DNA of 16,865 nucleotides from NCBI GenBank assembly GCA_038246575.1, contig JBBRVU010000083.1, positions 1 to 16,865 of the forward strand, read 5' to 3'. The stretch comes from JACCUZ01 sp038246575. GTDB taxonomy: Bacteria; Actinomycetota; Actinomycetes; JACCUZ01. The notes under the pieces were generated by a model. The model worked only from the letters and a program-made list of their open reading frames with translations, was not told the DNA's origin and made no database searches. Every line of letters begins with the position of its first letter. The first letter of the stretch is position 1. Below are positions 6,941-13,766 of the stretch, piece after piece. The position numbers and the translations under genes were made by a program.

Positions 6941-8163
6941 GCAGAGTCTCCTCCGGTCCAGTGCGGGTTCTCCCAGATGACGGCGCCGCCCATCCCGATG
7001 CCGATGCACATCGCGGTCAAGCCGTAGCGGACCTCGGGGTGGTCCTCGAACTGGCGGGCGAGCTGGGTCATCAGCCTTACCCCGGACGAGGCGAGCGGGT
7101 GCCCGACCGCGATGGCCCCGCCGTACTCGTTGACCCTGGGGTCGTCATCGGGCAGGCCGAAGTGGTCGAGGAAGGCGAGCACCTGCACCGCGAACGCCTC
7201 GTTGAGCTCGAAGAGGCCGATGTCCTCGATGGTCAGGCCGGCCTTGGCCAGCGCCTTCTCGGTGGCCGGGATCGGGCCGACGCCCATGACCTCGGGCTCG
7301 ACGCCGACGAAGGCGTAGGTCACCAGTCGCATCCGGATCGGCAGGCCGAGCTCCTCGGCGACCTCCTCGGCGGCGAGCAGGCACGCGGTCGCGCCGTCGT
7401 TGAGCCCGGCCGCGTTGCCGGCGGTGACCCGGCCGTGCGGGCGGAACGGCGTCTTGAGCGCCGCGAGGTCCTCCAGCGTGGTGCCCGGGCGCGGCGGCTC
7501 GTCGCGAGTGGCGAGGCCCCAGCCCTGGTCGATCGACCGGGTGGCGACCGGGACGAGGTCGGGCTCGATCTTTCCGTTAACGTAGGCCTTGGCCAGCTTC
7601 TCCTGGCTGGTCACCGCGAACGCGTCGGCCCGCTCCTTGGTCAGGTGCGGGTAGCGGTCGTGCAGGTTCTCGGCGGTCGACCCCATGACCAGCGCGGACG
7701 GATCGACCAGCTTCTCGGCGATGATCCGCGGGTTGGGGTCGACCCCCTCACCCATCGGGTGGTGGCCCATGTGCTCGACGCCACCGGCGACGACCACGTC
7801 GTAGGCGCCGAAGGCGATCCCACCGGCAGTCGTCGTCACGGCGGTCATCGCACCGGCGCACATCCGGTCGATCGCGAAACCGGGAACGGTCTTGGGCAGC
7901 CCGGACAGCAGCGCCGCGGTCCGGCCGATGGTCAGGCCCTGGTCGCCGGTCTGGGTGGTCGCGGCCACGGCGACGTCGTCGATGCGCTCCGGCGGCAGCT
8001 CGGGATGGCGGCGCATGAGCTCCCGGATGCAGCGGATCACCAGGTCGTCGGCCCGGGTCTCGGCGTACATCCCCCTGGGGCCGGCCTTGCCGAACGGGGT
8101 GCGTACGCCGTCGACGAAGACGACGTCGCGGACCTGCCGGGGTGCTCGGGTCGTGCCTGTCAC
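6937..8163 (-). CDS. fadA: Acetyl-CoA C-acyltransferase (thiolase, beta-oxidation beta subunit)
   Basis: A 408-residue thiolase that cleaves 3-ketoacyl-CoA with CoA to give acetyl-CoA and a shortened acyl-CoA. The acyl-accepting cysteine is C102 in D-R-M-C-A-G-A-M. The N-E-A-F motif is at 321-324, catalytic H355 lies in G-G-A-I-A-V-G-H-P-L-A-S-S-G (348-361), and the second cysteine is C386 in A-M-C-I-G-I-G-M-G-G-A. Length is normal for the family. The start is a GTG at 8163 with AGGAG 5 nt upstream. It is the first gene of a two-gene unit; its stop overlaps the start of the hydratase/dehydrogenase gene, and the pair should form a trifunctional beta-oxidation complex. The promoter region upstream carries a palindromic site, so control by a fatty-acid-sensing repressor is likely. 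Confidence 0.96.
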   Translation of the reverse strand: MTGTTRAPRQVRDVVFVDGVRTPFGKAGPRGMYAETRADDLVIRCIRELMRRHPELPPERIDDVAVAATTQTGDQGLTIGRTAALLSGLPKTVPGFAIDRMCAGAMTAVTTTAGGIAFGAYDVVVAGGVEHMGHHPMGEGVDPNPRIIAEKLVDPSALVMGSTAENLHDRYPHLTKERADAFAVTSQEKLAKAYVNGKIEPDLVPVATRSIDQGWGLATRDEPPRPGTTLEDLAALKTPFRPHGRVTAGNAAGLNDGATACLLAAEEVAEELGLPIRMRLVTYAFVGVEPEVMGVGPIPATEKALAKAGLTIEDIGLFELNEAFAVQVLAFLDHFGLPDDDPRVNEYGGAIAVGHPLASSGVRLMTQLARQFEDHPEVRYGLTAMCIGIGMGGAVIWENPHWTGGDSA

Positions 8164-8202
8164 GGGGACTCCTCGCGGGGGCGATCGGGGGGCGCTGACC
8201 GA

Positions 8203-8232
8203 ATGCTACTCGCCAGTAACAACGAGCGCCAA
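8203..8232 (-). promoter_or_regulatory. fadA promoter with overlapping palindromic operator-like site
   Basis: Read on the minus strand, TTGGCG (8232-8227) and TAGCAT (8208-8203) are separated by 18 nt, a good sigma-A type promoter that would give a leader of about 33 nt including the AGGAG of fadA. The inverted repeat TACT-N4-AGTA (8207-8218) overlaps the -10 and the spacer, and one further base pair flanks it after a mismatch. A site in this position would suit a repressor. The short arms resemble operators of TetR-type regulators of fatty acid degradation, but I cannot name the regulator from sequence alone. Confidence 0.55.
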
Positions 8233-8291
8233 ACGGCCCGGTCACGCCCGCCGGCGCCTGACCCCGCCCCCGAGACCCGGTCAGGCCCGGG

Positions 8292-9083
8292 TCAGGCCTG
8301 GCCGCCACCGGGCCACCTGAGGACCACGACCCGACGCGGTGCGGGCGGGTGGCGGCGCATCAGCTCCGCGACGTCGGCGTTGCGATCGGGCGGGAGGCAG
8401 AGCTGGCGTCGGGTGAAGTCCACCCAGATCGCGTGCAGCCGTCCGGTGCGTTCGATCGGTGCGTAGCCGCGCTCGGTGACCGTCGGCTCGAGTCCCGACT
8501 CACGCAGGACCCTCAGCGCAAGCTCCGCGGAGGGCCCGTCCGGTCGAGGTTGCCCGTGGACCTCCTCCCACAGCGGCTTCAGCCGGACCAGCGGGTGGGT
8601 GCCGGTCAGCTCCACGACCACGGAGTCCCGGGCATGGGCGGTCAGCGCGCGGGCGAACGGCACCAGGTCGCGCACGTTGTAGAAGACGTGCGAGCAGAGC
8701 GCCACGTCGCAGACCGGGACCCGGGCGGCCAGGTCCGGCCAGCGACCCTCGTACGTCGTCAGGTCCAGGCCCCGGTCGTGCGCTGCCTTAGTCACGGCAC
8801 TCAGCATCGAAGGCTGCTCGTCCACGGCGTTCAGGTGCGCGAGGTTCCCGGCGAGGCCGACGCTGCCGGCGCCGGCTCCGACGCCCACGTCGAGTGCTGT
8901 GCCTGACCCGTCAGCAGGGAGGCCGACGCGGGCCAGGTCGAGCAGCGGCGAGTCGCGGTCGTCATCGGCGGCGAAGAGCTCGGGCGGGAAGCCGCCGTAG
9001 GGCGACTCGGGCGCGGCGGCCAGGATCTCGGGGTCGATCGCCCACGCGGCCAGCTCGTCGGCCCACTGCTGCGCCGCTGTCAC
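8292..9083 (-). CDS. Class I SAM-dependent methyltransferase
   Basis: A 263-residue protein with a Rossmann-type methyltransferase core. Motif I is A-L-D-V-G-V-G-A-G-A-G (63-73), the acidic end of strand 2 is A-V-D-E-Q (86-90), and the strand 4 region is C-D-V-A-L-C-S-H-V-F-Y-N-V (125-137). The second glycine-rich position has V in place of the common C. The substrate is not apparent. The GTG start at 9083 overlaps the AlkD-like stop by 4 nt (GTGA), so translation is coupled to that gene. The frame stays open upstream to 10094, but that part overlaps the glycosylase and lipoprotein genes and is not coding. A role linked to alkylation stress is an inference from the coupling only. Confidence 0.85.
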   Translation of the reverse strand: MTAAQQWADELAAWAIDPEILAAAPESPYGGFPPELFAADDDRDSPLLDLARVGLPADGSGTALDVGVGAGAGSVGLAGNLAHLNAVDEQPSMLSAVTKAAHDRGLDLTTYEGRWPDLAARVPVCDVALCSHVFYNVRDLVPFARALTAHARDSVVVELTGTHPLVRLKPLWEEVHGQPRPDGPSAELALRVLRESGLEPTVTERGYAPIERTGRLHAIWVDFTRRQLCLPPDRNADVAELMRRHPPAPRRVVVLRWPGGGQA

Positions 9084-9784
9084 GCCGCACCAAGGTGCTT
9101 GAGCGCCTCGCGGCGGGAAAGTCTGCTGATCCGGTCGTCGTGGTCCGCCACGAACCCTCGGACCCAGCCGGGGTCGGTGCGTGCGTGCTGGCGCAGCGCC
9201 CAGCCGATCGCCTTGCGGAGGAAGAAGTCGGGGTCGTCGAGGTTGGCCTCGGCGGCCGCGGTCAGCAGGTCGAGATCGGTGCGGTCGCCGGCGCCGAGCT
9301 GACAGATGACCGAGGTCCGGCGCAGCCAGCGGTCGTCCTCGATCGCCCACCCGAGGACGACGGGACGCGCCTGCGCCGGATGGTCGAGCAGCAACGGGCC
9401 GACCAGGTGGGAGGCGATGTCGTCCACCAGGTCCCACCAGGCGCCGGTCACGACGAGGTGCCGGTAGAGGGGGAGCGCGTCGGGGTCGCGGTACGCCGCG
9501 TACCGCCGGTCCCGGACGAGAGCCAGCGCCGCGTAGCGCTCCTCGCGGTGGCTCGCCCGGTCCCACAGCTCGTGCACGGTGGCGAGCCACGCGCCGCGGT
9601 CCGGGAGGGGGTGGGCGGCGATCGTCGTGCGGAAGATCGTCCGGCAGCTCGGTGCCGGGACCCCGCGGTAGGGCAGCTCGGACTTCATGTATGCCTGCAT
9701 CGCCGGTGCCCTGGCCGGGTCCCCGGCCGCAGCGAGCCCGGCCCGCACGTCCTTCACCAGCTCGGTGCCCGACCCGCTCGCCAT
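9080..9784 (-). CDS. AlkD-like DNA alkylation repair protein (HEAT-repeat glycosylase)
   Basis: A 234-residue all-helical protein of the AlkD family, which excises N3- and N7-alkylated bases using stacked HEAT-like helical repeats and does not flip the base. The family signature is visible as P-Y-R-G-V-P-A-P (38-45), W-W-D-L-V-D (116-121) and D-D-R-W-L-R-R (150-156). W117, D121 and R155 or R156 match the Trp/Asp/Arg trio needed by the Bacillus cereus enzyme in spacing and context, so activity is plausible. The ATG at 9784 follows a TAGCCT hexamer by 6 nt and has no Shine-Dalgarno sequence, pointing to a leaderless transcript with its own promoter in the 59-bp gap after the lipoprotein gene. 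Its stop overlaps the methyltransferase start. Confidence 0.9.
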   Translation of the reverse strand: MASGSGTELVKDVRAGLAAAGDPARAPAMQAYMKSELPYRGVPAPSCRTIFRTTIAAHPLPDRGAWLATVHELWDRASHREERYAALALVRDRRYAAYRDPDALPLYRHLVVTGAWWDLVDDIASHLVGPLLLDHPAQARPVVLGWAIEDDRWLRRTSVICQLGAGDRTDLDLLTAAAEANLDDPDFFLRKAIGWALRQHARTDPGWVRGFVADHDDRISRLSRREALKHLGAA

Positions 9785-9790
9785 CGTTCG

Positions 9791-9796
9791 AGGCTA
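9791..9796 (-). promoter_or_regulatory. -10 element for the AlkD-like gene
   Basis: TAGCCT on the minus strand ends 6 nt before the ATG at 9784, placing the transcript start at or next to the start codon. No clear -35 box is visible. Confidence 0.5.
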
Positions 9797-9843
9797 CCGA
9801 CGCCGACCCGAACGCCGCAGATCCGCCAACGGCGGGACCTGGG

Positions 9844-10581
9844 TCAGGGGGAGGGGTTGCGGACCGTGAGGGTGGACTCGAGGTCGGTCGGGCCGCCCTC
9901 GACCTTGACCGTCCAGTCCCCGGCGTCGGCCAGCGCGACGATCGCCTCGCCGTCCTTGCCCGCCGGCACGTCGAACTCGGCCGCCACCGTGCCGGTCGGG
10001 TCGAGGACCTCGAGCGTCCGGGTGCCGTCCGTCTCGTTGTCGAGCTTGAATTCGATGCGTTCGCCCGTCGTCGCCGTCTGGCCATCGAGGCCACTGAGAC
10101 CCGAAGCGTCCACGGTCAGCTCGATCTCCGCGTCGTACCCCTCCTCGGACGCGCTCGACGTGCCGCCGCCCGACCCGGTGACGGTGACCGTCGAACGAAT
10201 GCCGTCGCCCTTCTGCCCCGGCTTGCAGGCCAACTCGTACGTGCCGGCAGCCAGGTCGACGGTGAGGTCGCGGCTGGTGCCCGGTCCAATGTTCTCCACC
10301 TCGCTGACGACCTTGGTGAACGCGCCGTCGGCCGCACCGTAGACGTACAGCTCGGTGACCTTGGAGCCTTCGTTCGTGACGGCGAAGGTGGTCGAGCCCG
10401 ACGCCAGCTCCGTCGACGCGACCTCGCACGAGTCGTCGCCGGCTGTCACGGCGACCTTGGTCGAGGAACCGGACCCGGAGTCGCTTCCGCACGCCGTCAG
10501 GACAAGTCCGGCCAGGGCGAGGAGGGCGAGCGGTGCCGAACCGGCGAGGCCGAGGCGGCGGGGCAGGGTGGGCGAGGGCAT
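9844..10581 (-). CDS. EfeO-type cupredoxin-domain lipoprotein
   Basis: A 245-residue exported lipoprotein. A signal peptide with a hydrophobic core (about 10-28) ends in a lipobox L-T-A-C with C31 as the lipidated cysteine, followed by a Gly/Ser linker. Residues about 50-136 match the cupredoxin-like domain of the iron-uptake protein EfeO. C52 and C119 plus acidic E77 and E94/E96 are in the positions of its proposed metal ligands, with E-V-E-N-I-G-P-G at 94-101 and G-T-Y-E-L-A-C at 113-119. Residues about 145-245 look like a second beta-sandwich without cysteines. The M75 peptidase domain of full EfeO, with its HxxE motif, is absent. The ATG at 10581 is supported by GGAG 7 nt upstream. It lies 41 bp after the permease gene and probably shares its iron-box promoter. 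Confidence 0.85.
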   Translation of the reverse strand: MPSPTLPRRLGLAGSAPLALLALAGLVLTACGSDSGSGSSTKVAVTAGDDSCEVASTELASGSTTFAVTNEGSKVTELYVYGAADGAFTKVVSEVENIGPGTSRDLTVDLAAGTYELACKPGQKGDGIRSTVTVTGSGGGTSSASEEGYDAEIELTVDASGLSGLDGQTATTGERIEFKLDNETDGTRTLEVLDPTGTVAAEFDVPAGKDGEAIVALADAGDWTVKVEGGPTDLESTLTVRNPSP

Positions 10582-10622
10582 ACGGGATCTCCGTGACGGC
10601 AGGGGGTGGAGGACTGGGAGGG

Positions 10623-11486
10623 TCAGCGGGTGGTGACCGGCGCAGGGGCCGGCGCTTCCGGCGTGGTTACGGCCGGCGCCGGGGAGCTGCTCCGTGCCGG
10701 GCGGAAGAACAGCACCATCACCGGCACGACGTAGGCCAGCCACGCCGCGGCCTCCAGCCAGGTCGTGGCCGGGCTGAAGTTGAAGACGCCCTTGAGCAGC
10801 GCGCCGTACCAGCTGTCCGGCGGGATGGCGGCGCTGACATCAAAGGCGAGGCTGTTCAGACCGGGCAGGTCGCCGGCCTCCTGCAGGTCGTGGATGCCGT
10901 AGGCGAAGACGCCACCGGCCACGATGATCAGGCCGGCACCGGTCCACGTGAAGAACTTGGCCAGGTTGATCGTGACCGCCCGCCGGTAGAGCAGGTAGCC
11001 GAGCACCACGGCAGTGAGGATGCCCAGGGTCGCGCCCACGATCGGCGTCGCGCCGCTGCCCGCGGACTGCGCCGCCGCCCACAGGAACAGCGAGGTCTCC
11101 AGGCCCTCGCGCGCGACCGCGATGAACGCGGTAACGGCCAGCGCGAGAGTGCCCATCAGCAGCGCCGAGTCAAGCCGGCCCTGCAGCTCGTTCTTGAGGA
11201 AGCGCGCGGTGCGCCGCATCCAGAAGATCATCCAGGTGACGAAGGCCACGGCCAGGATCGACATCAGGCCGCCGAAGCGCTCCTTTGCCTCGAAGCTGAG
11301 GTTGCTCGAGGTGAAGGTGAGCAGGGCGCCGAACGCGAGCGAGATCGCGATGGCGGCACCGATGCCGGCCCAGACGGGCCGCAGCCGGTCCCGGTGATCG
11401 GTCTTGACCAGGTAGGCGACCAGGATGCTCACCACGAGGGTGGCCTCGAGGCCTTCGCGCAGGCCGATCAGATAGTTCGCGAGCAC
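10623..11486 (-). CDS. efeU: FTR1-family iron permease (EfeU-like)
   Basis: A 287-residue inner-membrane iron permease. Both hallmark REGLE motifs, which bind iron in the FTR1/EfeU family, are present at 10-14 and 126-130, each inside a hydrophobic helix. About seven helices can be counted, ending near residue 262, followed by a Pro/Ala-rich cytoplasmic tail. The GTG at 11486 is preferred over the ATG at 11519 because AAGGGG lies 5 nt before it and the first helix with REGLE begins immediately. The ATG also lies inside the iron box. The family imports ferrous or ferric iron with EfeO- and EfeB-type partners. The EfeO-like lipoprotein is next downstream, and no DyP-type EfeB is in the window. 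Expression should be repressed by iron through the upstream box. Confidence 0.93.
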   Translation of the reverse strand: MLANYLIGLREGLEATLVVSILVAYLVKTDHRDRLRPVWAGIGAAIAISLAFGALLTFTSSNLSFEAKERFGGLMSILAVAFVTWMIFWMRRTARFLKNELQGRLDSALLMGTLALAVTAFIAVAREGLETSLFLWAAAQSAGSGATPIVGATLGILTAVVLGYLLYRRAVTINLAKFFTWTGAGLIIVAGGVFAYGIHDLQEAGDLPGLNSLAFDVSAAIPPDSWYGALLKGVFNFSPATTWLEAAAWLAYVVPVMVLFFRPARSSSPAPAVTTPEAPAPAPVTTR

Positions 11487-11511
11487 GGGAGCCCCTTCCG
11501 GGCGGGTCAAG

Positions 11512-11530
11512 TAAGGCAATCCTTACCTAA
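11512..11530 (-). promoter_or_regulatory. IdeR/DtxR iron box upstream of efeU
   Basis: The minus strand reads TTAGGTAAGGATTGCCTTA, which matches the DtxR/IdeR consensus TWAGGTTAGSCTAACCTWA at 15 of 19 positions by my alignment and contains perfect GTAAGG/CCTTAC arms. It lies 25 nt upstream of the GTG start and should block transcription when Fe(II)-loaded IdeR is bound. Confidence 0.8.
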
Positions 11531-11566
11531 CCAGATGCCCGGGGAGAAACGCAAGACGCGTCTGAC

Positions 11567-12931
11567 TTATTCGGCGGCCGTGGCCTCCGTCGCGGGGGCG
11601 GCGGCATCGTTGGCCTCGATGGCCGTGGCCTCCGTCGCGGCGTCGGCCGCGACGACTGCAGCGGCCAGCACGCTTGCCGTCAGGGCGATCTGCCAGTCAC
11701 GGGCACCGAGTGCCTGCAGCGCGGTCGCGACCGAGGCCTCGTCGACGTCAGCCGGTGGCGCCCAGCACAGGCGGCGCACCGAGTCCGGGGCGATCAAGTT
11801 CTCCACCGGGAGGCCGTGCTGCTCGGCGACCGCCCCGGCCGCCGACCGGGCGGCAGCCAAGCGCGCTGCGGCCGCGGGGTCTCGCTCGCCCCAGCTGCGC
11901 GCCGGCGGCGGCCCGTCGAGAAGGGCCTTGGCATCGGGCAGCTCCCGGTCGGGCAGGTCCAGCGCGTGCAGGATCGCCGGCAGCCAGGTGCCGGTCTGCT
12001 TGCGCAACGACCGTCCGGCCCAGACCGGCAGCGCGATGAGGTCGGCCTCCGTACGCGGAGCGGCCAGCGCCGCTCCCACGACTGCGGCATCGGGCAGCAC
12101 CCGGCCGGGTGCGATGTCCCGGCGCCTCGCCACCTCGTCGCGGCGCTCCCACAGGGCACGGACCACGGCCAGCTGGCGACGCTTGCGCACCCGGTGCAGC
12201 CCGGACGTGCGCCGCCACGGCTCGACCCGAGGTGGAGTCGGGGGAGCGGCGACGATCGCCGCGAACTCCTGGTCGGCCCACGCGCGCTTGCCCTGCTCAT
12301 CGAGCTCGGCGGCCAGCGCGTCCCGCAGCTCCAGCAGCACCTCGACATCGAGCGCGGCGTAGCGCAGCCACGGCTCGGGCAGCGGCCGGGTCGACCAGTC
12401 GGCGGCGGAGTGACCCTTCTCCAGACTGAGGTCCAGCACCTGCTCGACGATCGGGCCCAGGCCGACCCGCGGATGGCCGAGCAGCCGGCCGGCGAGCTCG
12501 GTGTCGAAAAGGCGGGTCGGCACCAGCCCGAGCTCGCGCAGACACGGCAGGTCCTGGCTCGCCGCGTGCAGCACCCACTCCTCGCCGGCGATGGCCTCGT
12601 TGAGCTCGGCGAGGTCGGTCAGGGACACCGGGTCGATCAGCAGCGTGCCGACGTCGGGGCGGCGCAGCTGGATGAGGTACGCCCGCTGGCCGTAGCGGTA
12701 GCCGGACGCCCGCTCGGCGTCGATCGCGACCGGGCCGGACCCGCGAGCCAGGACGGCGGCAACCTCGGCGATCGCGGCTTCATCCACGAGCGGGTCCGGT
12801 ACGCCGTCGCGGGGCTCGGTCAGGGGCGTGGCCGTGCTCTCCGGCGCCGCCTCGTCGTCCCGGGGGGAGGCGGCATCCTCACCCGGCGGGATGTCGGCTC
12901 CGGTTGCGGGCGGGACGGTCACGCTGGTCAC
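11567..12931 (-). CDS. rnd: Ribonuclease D (DEDDy exonuclease with HRDC domain)
   Basis: A 454-residue 3'-5' exoribonuclease of the DEDDy group that trims tRNA and other stable RNA ends. Exo I is A-I-D-A-E (69-73, metal ligands D71 and E73), Exo II contains D127 in H-A-A-S-Q-D-L (122-128), and Exo III is Y-A-A-L-D (191-195). A helical HRDC nucleic-acid-binding domain lies at about 250-330. The first 45 residues are acidic, Pro-rich and probably disordered. The last 35 residues are almost all Ala, Glu, Asp and Thr, and are encoded by a repeated stretch. The GTG at 12931 gives an unusually long leader, and I see no strong ribosome binding site, so the true start may lie further inside. Neighbours are the response regulator upstream and the iron-uptake pair downstream. 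Confidence 0.93.
   Translation of the reverse strand: MTSVTVPPATGADIPPGEDAASPRDDEAAPESTATPLTEPRDGVPDPLVDEAAIAEVAAVLARGSGPVAIDAERASGYRYGQRAYLIQLRRPDVGTLLIDPVSLTDLAELNEAIAGEEWVLHAASQDLPCLRELGLVPTRLFDTELAGRLLGHPRVGLGPIVEQVLDLSLEKGHSAADWSTRPLPEPWLRYAALDVEVLLELRDALAAELDEQGKRAWADQEFAAIVAAPPTPPRVEPWRRTSGLHRVRKRRQLAVVRALWERRDEVARRRDIAPGRVLPDAAVVGAALAAPRTEADLIALPVWAGRSLRKQTGTWLPAILHALDLPDRELPDAKALLDGPPPARSWGERDPAAAARLAAARSAAGAVAEQHGLPVENLIAPDSVRRLCWAPPADVDEASVATALQALGARDWQIALTASVLAAAVVAADAATEATAIEANDAAAPATEATAAE
11576..11640. repeat. 20-bp direct repeat in the 3' end of rnd
   Basis: GGCCGTGGCCTCCGTCGCGG occurs at 11576-11595 and again, identical, at 11621-11640. It encodes the recurring T-E-A-T-A segments of the Ala-rich tail of RNase D and probably arose by a local duplication. 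Confidence 0.75.
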
Positions 12932-13003
12932 CGTACGTGGTGATGGCGAGGATCCAGGGGATGCGGGGCCGAGGCCCAGCGCGGTGAGGAGCCGTCGGGT
13001 CGG

Positions 13004-13651
13004 TCAGGAGACGACACCGGCGCGCATGGCGACGACGACCATCTCGGCCCGGTCGCCGGTTCCGAGCTTGCGGGCGATCCTGGCCAGATGGCTCTTCACG
13101 GTCAGCGCCGACAGGCCCAGGGCTTCGCCGATCTCCTTGTTCGAGCGTCCCTCAGAGACCAGCTGGAGCACCTCGACCTCGCGACCGGAGAGTCCGTCGG
13201 CGCCGGCCAGCCGGGTCCCTCGCGGGCGGGTGGCCTGGGCCGAGCCTGCCGTCGGGCGCGGAGTGTGACCCGCGGCGGGGCTGACCAGGAAGGCCCGGAC
13301 GCCGCCGGCAAGGGCGGCGCGAACGGTGTAGGGGTCCTCGGCGCCGGACAGGACGAGCCCGCGGCTCCAACCCATGGCCTTGAGCTCGCGGACGAGCCCG
13401 ATGCCGGAGCCGTCGGGGAGCGTGACCTCGACGACGGCCAGGTCACGCTGCGGGGTGCCTTGGGCGCGGATCCGCGCCTCGGCGTAGCTTGCCGCCTCGA
13501 CGACCTCGCCGGCGCCGAGCGAGCGCAGGGTTCGGCCCAGCGTCTCGCGGACGAAGGGGCTGGCGACGACCACCATGGCTGTGAACCGCGACGCGCGAGG
13601 CGCCTGCGGTCCCTGGGCAGGGTGGCCGTGCCGTTCGACCAGTGCGGTCAC
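13004..13651 (-). CDS. Atypical response regulator with LuxR-type output domain
   Basis: A 215-residue NarL/LuxR-type protein. Residues 25-125 keep the receiver fold: strand M-V-V-V-A-S (26-31), V-V-E-V-T-L-P-D-G-S-G (73-83), L-V-L-S-G (99-103) and A-F-L-V-S-P (120-125). The acidic pocket Asp pair is A30-S31, the phospho-acceptor Asp is E75, and the conserved Lys is S124. The output domain (about 152-212) is intact, with L-S-G-R-E-V-E-V-L (154-162) and S-N-K-E-I-G-E-A-L (170-178). It therefore probably works without phosphorylation. No histidine kinase is nearby. The GTG at 13651 has GGAG 5 nt upstream. The 115-bp gap in front holds a repeated GGTCAGCGAC (13743-13752 and 13766-13775) but no clear promoter. 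Neighbours are DUF3000 upstream and RNase D downstream, an order I recall from other Actinobacteria. Confidence 0.88.
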   Translation of the reverse strand: MTALVERHGHPAQGPQAPRASRFTAMVVVASPFVRETLGRTLRSLGAGEVVEAASYAEARIRAQGTPQRDLAVVEVTLPDGSGIGLVRELKAMGWSRGLVLSGAEDPYTVRAALAGGVRAFLVSPAAGHTPRPTAGSAQATRPRGTRLAGADGLSGREVEVLQLVSEGRSNKEIGEALGLSALTVKSHLARIARKLGTGDRAEMVVVAMRAGVVS

Positions 13652-13766
13652 TGGGTCTCCAGATCATCCCGGGCGTGCCGTGTGCAGTGTCTTAGGGATG
13701 CATCGGCGGGGACTCGCGGGACCTGAAGTGGTGAGACGGGTGGTCAGCGACCAGTTGACGAAGCGG

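Noticed and set aside
6941..7009. An upstream start for the fadB-type gene at 7009
   Set aside because: The extra 23 residues are Arg/His-rich and antisense-free of homology. The ATG at 6940 has GGAGGA at the right distance and a 4-nt overlap with fadA.
6961..8466. Long plus-strand open frame of 501 codons opposite fadA
   Set aside because: It is the antisense shadow of a clear thiolase gene, with Arg/Gly/His-rich low-complexity sequence and no family resemblance.
8292..10094. A single 600-residue minus-strand protein
   Set aside because: Only the last 263 codons resemble a methyltransferase. The rest is out of frame with the AlkD-like and lipoprotein genes that occupy the same DNA.
10533..12362. 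Long plus-strand open frame of 609 codons opposite efeU and rnd
   Set aside because: It is antisense to well-supported genes and has the biased composition of a GC-driven shadow frame.
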